From positions 1-18,925 of the forward strand of contig DASRJH010000256.1 in NCBI GenBank assembly GCA_035649575.1: a stretch of DNA of 18,925 nt, written 5' to 3'. Origin of the DNA: DASVAL01 sp035649575. Its GTDB lineage: Bacteria; Planctomycetota; UBA1135; UBA2386. The notes beneath the pieces were generated by a model. That model did not search any database. It saw nothing but the letters and a program-made list of their open reading frames with translations, and was not told the origin of the DNA. Both the position numbers and the translations under genes were made by a program. Below, piece by piece: positions 15,807-18,925 of this stretch (position 1 is the stretch's first letter; the number at the start of each line of letters is the position of its first letter).

Positions 15807-17194
15807 GACGCCTCCGCCCAGAACTTCGCCAGCAGGCTCGCCAACATCGCAGATCGGTAGGCGGCGCTCGCGCGCACGTCGTCGATCGGCGTGAACGCGG
15901 CCGCGACGGCACGCTGGCAGGCGCGCAGCGACGCGTCGTCGAGGCGATGACCGACCAACGCGTGCTCGGCCGCAAACGCGCGGACCGGAGTCGCCGCGAC
16001 CCCACCGAACGCGAGCGCCGCCTGTTGCACGCGACCATCCTCGAGCCACATCGCGAACGCTGCGCTGACGCTCGAGATGTCGTCGAGCTCGCGCTTGCTG
16101 ACCTTGTAGAAGCGCGCGACCGACGGCGGCGGCTTCGTTACATGGACCGCCACGAGCAGTTCGTCGGCTCGCAGCGCGGTGCGCCGATAACCGGTGAAGA
16201 ACTCGCGCAGCGGCACGCTGCGGCGCGAGTTCGCCGACGCGAGCTCCACCACAGCGTCGAGCGCGAGCAGGGCTGGCGCGGCGTCGCCGACCGGCGAGGC
16301 CGTCATGAGGTTGCCGCCGAGCGTCGCGCGCGCGCGGATCAGCGGCGAGCCGAACAGCGGGATCACCTGCGCGAGCAGCCCGAGACGCGCCTGCCGGTCG
16401 CGCAGTTCGCTCTCGAGCTGCGCCCAGGTCACCGCCGCCCCGAGCACAACCTCGCCATCCCGCTCTTCGATGGCCCCCAGTTCGCGCACGCCGCCGAGCG
16501 CGATCACGTGCTCGAAATGCGCGCCGGCCTGGTTGACCTCGACGACGAGATCGGTGCCGCCCAGCAACAGCGTCGCCGACGGATGCTCGGCCCGCAGCGC
16601 GATCGCTGCCTGCAGCGTGGCCGGACGATCGAATCGTGCCCTGCGCGCGCGGTATTGCAGCGGCGCTGGCACCGGAGCCGCACGCAGCAGCCGTTCGCGG
16701 AACGCATCGCCGTCGGTCGCCGCGGGCAGCTGCGCGGCCGCATCGCGGATCGGCCGATAGCCGGTGCACCGGCACAGGTTGCCGGCCAGCGCTGCCAGGG
16801 GCTGCGGCCGTGGCTCGCTGTAGTAGAAAGCGAACAGGCTCATCACGAACCCGGGCGTGCAGTAGCCGCACTGCGAACCGCCGTGCTCGACCATCGCCTG
16901 CTGCACGGGATGGACCGCGCCACCTCTGCGCACACCTTCGACGGTCCAGACCTCGCCGCCCGCGACCTCGGGCAGCAAGACGAGACAGGAGTTGATCGCC
17001 TGATATGCGCTTCGTCCGTTCGCCGCAGCCGTGACGACGACGACCGCGCAGGCGCCGCATTCACCTTCGGCACACGACTCCTTGCTGCCCGTGAGTCCGC
17101 GCGCGCGCAGGAACGCGAGCAGCGTCGTGTTGGGGTCGACATCGACGACCCGCACGTGGCTGCCGTTCAACCGGAACTCGAACGAAGTGTCCAT
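15803..17194 (-). CDS. xdhA: Xanthine dehydrogenase small subunit: two [2Fe-2S] clusters and FAD domain
   Basis: Electron-transfer subunit (463 residues) passing electrons from the molybdenum site via two [2Fe-2S] clusters to FAD and then NAD. All eight cluster cysteines are present: Cys41, Cys46, Cys49 (ESCAEGECGACAV) and Cys70 (INSCLVLLPEV) for the plant-ferredoxin-type cluster, and Cys109, Cys112 (SQCGYCTPGFVMSLF), Cys141 and Cys143 (NLCRCTGYRPI) for the helical domain cluster. The FAD domain begins with TLQAAIALRAEHPSATLLLGGTD, followed by SPLIRARATLGGNLMTASPVGD and ends with the CO-dehydrogenase flavoprotein C-terminal domain. The ATG at 17194 is chosen because the ferredoxin domain begins directly after it; the open frame runs to 17362 but the extra 56 residues are not family-like. 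The ribosome site is weak. A dyad lies 50-80 bases upstream. It overlaps xdhB by 4 bases. Confidence 0.96.
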   Translation of the reverse strand: MDTSFEFRLNGSHVRVVDVDPNTTLLAFLRARGLTGSKESCAEGECGACAVVVVTAAANGRSAYQAINSCLVLLPEVAGGEVWTVEGVRRGGAVHPVQQAMVEHGGSQCGYCTPGFVMSLFAFYYSEPRPQPLAALAGNLCRCTGYRPIRDAAAQLPAATDGDAFRERLLRAAPVPAPLQYRARRARFDRPATLQAAIALRAEHPSATLLLGGTDLVVEVNQAGAHFEHVIALGGVRELGAIEERDGEVVLGAAVTWAQLESELRDRQARLGLLAQVIPLFGSPLIRARATLGGNLMTASPVGDAAPALLALDAVVELASANSRRSVPLREFFTGYRRTALRADELLVAVHVTKPPPSVARFYKVSKRELDDISSVSAAFAMWLEDGRVQQAALAFGGVAATPVRAFAAEHALVGHRLDDASLRACQRAVAAAFTPIDDVRASAAYRSAMLASLLAKFWAEAS

Positions 17195-17243
17195 GTCGCA
17201 TTCGGCCCACGAACCAGCGCGACCGCCAACGTGCAGCACGCGC

Positions 17244-17273
17244 CGGCACGACCTCGCCGACGACGTCGTGCCG
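17244..17273. promoter_or_regulatory. 30-bp near-perfect dyad upstream of xdhA; candidate operator
   Basis: CGGCACGAC (17244-17252) faces GTCGTGCCG (17265-17273). The spacer continues the symmetry with one mismatch, TCG (17254-17256) against CGA (17261-17263), and the central C-G also pairs, so 13 of 15 positions are self-complementary. Arm centres are 21 bases apart, two helix turns, as expected for a dimeric repressor. The site is about 64 bases before the xdhA start in a 208-base gap, suited to controlling the xdhAB operon. An RNA hairpin in the leader is an alternative. Confidence 0.45.
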
Positions 17274-17402
17274 CCGACCCCAGGATACTCGCGAGGCTCT
17301 GCGCACAGACCAGCACGAACTGCAGCTGCACGCCGCTCGAAGTCGCTGGTCCAGCGGATCACCGAACATGCGACGAACGCACGAGGCGGATCCCCGCGCG
17401 CT

Positions 17403-18545
17403 TCACTGCAGGAGGAACGGATACGCGTTCGTCAGCTGGAGCACGCCGCCCGCGTCGAACGTCAGGCCTTGCCACCCGAACGCCTGACCGACCAATCCCG
17501 GCAGGCTGGGGACGTTGACGCTGGCGGTCAGCGACGGCCCGAAGACTCCGGCCGCCAGCACGAGGCCATTCCAAACAGCGAGCGGATCGCCAGATCCCGG
17601 TAGCGCCACCGCCGGGACTGGCAGCCCGATCCACAGCACTCCCAACTGACCGCTTGCGCCCGTCATCGCCGCGTTCGTCGCGCCACCGATCGTGCCGCCG
17701 GTAACGCTCAAGGCGGGCAGATCGACCGTGGTGGCGGCGATCGCGGGCCCGATCGGCGGCACGGCACCCGCCAGGACGACACTCGGGTCGAGGCGCACCG
17801 TCCCGACGCCATCGATCGCTCTCCCGAACAAGGCCGGGAAGCCGAAGTCGGCGTGCAGCGCAGTGGCACCATCACAGCGGAGCGAACCGCCTTGCATCGA
17901 CACGGCCGCCGGTGTGGCGGCGAACAGCGAACCGGTGGCGGAGACCATGCAATTCGTCAGCTGCACGCGCCCACCGACCTGCACGAGCCCCGGCTGCTGG
18001 AGCAAGGGCGCCGTCGGGTTCGTGTTGTGTCCAGAGGCCACGCTACAGTCAACCAGCGTCACATCGCTGGCAGTCAGGCTCGCCGCGGTCGGATTGCTGC
18101 TGAGGATGCAGTGCGTCAGCACGACTTGAGCGCACTGCGCCGCGACGAGCCGGAGCTCGCTGAAGGCACCGCCGCGGACGTGATCGAGCAGGATCTCACC
18201 AGCACAGCCTTGGCAGGTCACCGTCGTCAATCCGCCACTGGGGAGAGTCGAACTCAGTTGGTGGATGGCGACGCGCTGGCCAACGCCGAGCGAGCTGATG
18301 GTCACGCTGCTGGTGGGCCCCAGCATCGACACGCCGAGTTCGCCGAGGATCGTCAGACTCTTGCCGGAGATGGCGAACGACGCGTACTGCCCGGCACGCA
18401 CCAGCAGCAGCGAACCGTCGGGAACGGCGCCGACCGCCGTGCCGATGTCGGTGAAGTGGGTGCCCGGGCCGCCCGCGGCATCGACGACAAAGGTCTGTGC
18501 GGGCAATGCCGCGAACAACACCAAGCAGGGAAGTGAGTGGCGCAT
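17403..18545 (-). CDS. Exported beta-helix protein with planctomycete C-terminal module
   Basis: This is a 380-residue exported protein. A short signal peptide (MRHSLPCLVLFAALPAQ) leads directly into FVVDAAGGPGTHFTDIGTA and GSLLLVRAGQYASFAISGKS, the opening of right-handed parallel beta-helix proteins (pectate-lyase-like fold). About ten short rungs follow (VTISSLGVGQ, LTTVTCQGCAG, VVLTHCILSSN, VTLVDCSVASG, VQLTNCMVSATG). Cysteines recur at rung turns. The last 80 residues (LGVLWIGLPVP to the end) resemble the C-terminus of the other exported protein in this window. No catalytic residues of a known lyase or hydrolase can be assigned. The ATG at 18545 is chosen for the signal peptide and a GGGG eight or so bases before it; the open frame to 18836 reads through non-coding and neighbouring-gene sequence. 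It is followed after 208 bases by xdhA. Confidence 0.85.
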   Translation of the reverse strand: MRHSLPCLVLFAALPAQTFVVDAAGGPGTHFTDIGTAVGAVPDGSLLLVRAGQYASFAISGKSLTILGELGVSMLGPTSSVTISSLGVGQRVAIHQLSSTLPSGGLTTVTCQGCAGEILLDHVRGGAFSELRLVAAQCAQVVLTHCILSSNPTAASLTASDVTLVDCSVASGHNTNPTAPLLQQPGLVQVGGRVQLTNCMVSATGSLFAATPAAVSMQGGSLRCDGATALHADFGFPALFGRAIDGVGTVRLDPSVVLAGAVPPIGPAIAATTVDLPALSVTGGTIGGATNAAMTGASGQLGVLWIGLPVPAVALPGSGDPLAVWNGLVLAAGVFGPSLTASVNVPSLPGLVGQAFGWQGLTFDAGGVLQLTNAYPFLLQ

Positions 18546-18705
18546 TGGGACCCCGGCGCCGGTGGAACCGATCCGGCGACTGCATGCAAGATGATCACGA
18601 ACCCGGCGGTTCGACAAGGGGGGCGCCTGGCCGCTTGCGTCAGCGAGCGGCAGGGGCAAGCGGCGTGCAGCTCCGGTGATGCTCGTTGGCCAGTGAGCCT
18701 GCGCT

Positions 18706-18924
18706 TCATTTCCCTTGCGGCCGCACGCGAACCGTGAACGTGCCGCCGCGCTCGGGCACGTTGATCGTCCCGGGCTCGCAGCTCCAGCGATCCTGCTCGC
18801 CGCGTTGCTGCTCGTCTGGCGCGGCATCACCGGCATGCAGGGTGGATGCTGTTGCCACTGAGGACGCGCGGCGCTTCACCACGCCGTCCGGATCTGCTAC
18901 ACATGAGGACTCTCCCAGGGAGGT
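18706..18924 (-). CDS. C-terminal end of an unidentified minus-strand gene, cut by the right edge
   Basis: A minus-strand frame open from the window edge ends at TGA 18708..18706. Its 72 residues read TSLGESSCVADPDGVVKRRA at the left end and DRWSCEPGTINVPERGGTFT, VRVRPQGK at the end. The closing segment looks like the last strands of a beta-sandwich (GGTFTVRVRP), and codon third positions are mostly G or C like the neighbouring genes. No start lies in the window, so it is easily missed. A competing overlapping frame on the same strand (the extension of the beta-helix gene to 18836) has a poorer, Ser/Ala/Arg-rich composition. It lies 160 bases upstream of the beta-helix gene on the same strand. 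The family is not recognised. Confidence 0.5.
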   Translation of the reverse strand, partial: TSLGESSCVADPDGVVKRRASSVATASTLHAGDAAPDEQQRGEQDRWSCEPGTINVPERGGTFTVRVRPQGK

Positions 18925-18925
18925 G

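Noticed and set aside
15807..17060. Upstream extension of the xdhB frame, which would make a 1,177-residue protein.
   Set aside because: The added part is an Arg-rich out-of-frame reading of xdhA; the GTG at 15806 with a good ribosome site and the GTGA overlap is the natural start.
18708..18866. Plus-strand frame with a hydrophobic stretch ending ITGMQGGCCCH, possibly a small membrane peptide.
   Set aside because: No ribosome site or convincing start (a stop lies at its upstream end), and the opposite strand reads as the tail of a real gene.

Overview
The window is a high-GC bacterial chromosome segment packed with protein genes. No RNA genes, insertion sequences or CRISPR arrays are visible. 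The likely source is a member of the Planctomycetota (PVC superphylum). The signs are a 1,175-residue exported protein joining a ThuA domain, a PVC-type 'membrane-bound dehydrogenase' propeller and a C-terminal cytochrome c, plus two exported proteins ending in a C-terminal module of a kind I recall from planctomycete exoproteins. The exact lineage cannot be fixed from this sequence alone.

Left part (1-4639, all minus strand): the ThuA/propeller/cytochrome c protein is followed after about 12 bases by a TIM-barrel sugar epimerase/isomerase of the D-tagatose 3-epimerase type. Together they look like a small carbohydrate oxidation and isomerisation unit. Immediately behind the isomerase stop codon, in the same frame, lies the C-terminal half of a LuxR-type response regulator without its receiver domain. 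It runs off the left edge.

Centre-left (4919-7892, plus strand): aceB (malate synthase A) and aceA (isocitrate lyase) form a complete glyoxylate-shunt operon without aceK. Its 279-base upstream region is shared with the divergent ThuA gene and contains a small inverted repeat. A perfect GC hairpin (7901-7921) sits between aceA and the convergent gene after it.

Centre (7932-13051): on the minus strand are a large exported protein with a gingipain/C25-like fold that seems to lack its catalytic His and Cys, and a two-helix DUF3592-type membrane protein. Divergent from these, on the plus strand, is a DUF418 (YeiB-type) polytopic membrane protein.

Right part (13085-18925, all minus strand): xdhA and xdhB encode a two-subunit xanthine dehydrogenase with translationally overlapping genes, and a long dyad lies upstream of xdhA. 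The residues associated with purine specificity are present. Downstream is a small threonine-rich protein whose middle is encoded by 9-bp tandem repeats. Upstream is an exported beta-helix protein. The right edge holds the last 72 or so codons of a further minus-strand gene that has no start in the window.

No clearly new multi-gene system is evident. The points most worth checking are the shared C-terminal module of the two exported proteins, the pseudo-gingipain domain, the beheaded regulator behind the isomerase, the ThuA/propeller/cytochrome c fusion and the dyad before xdhA.
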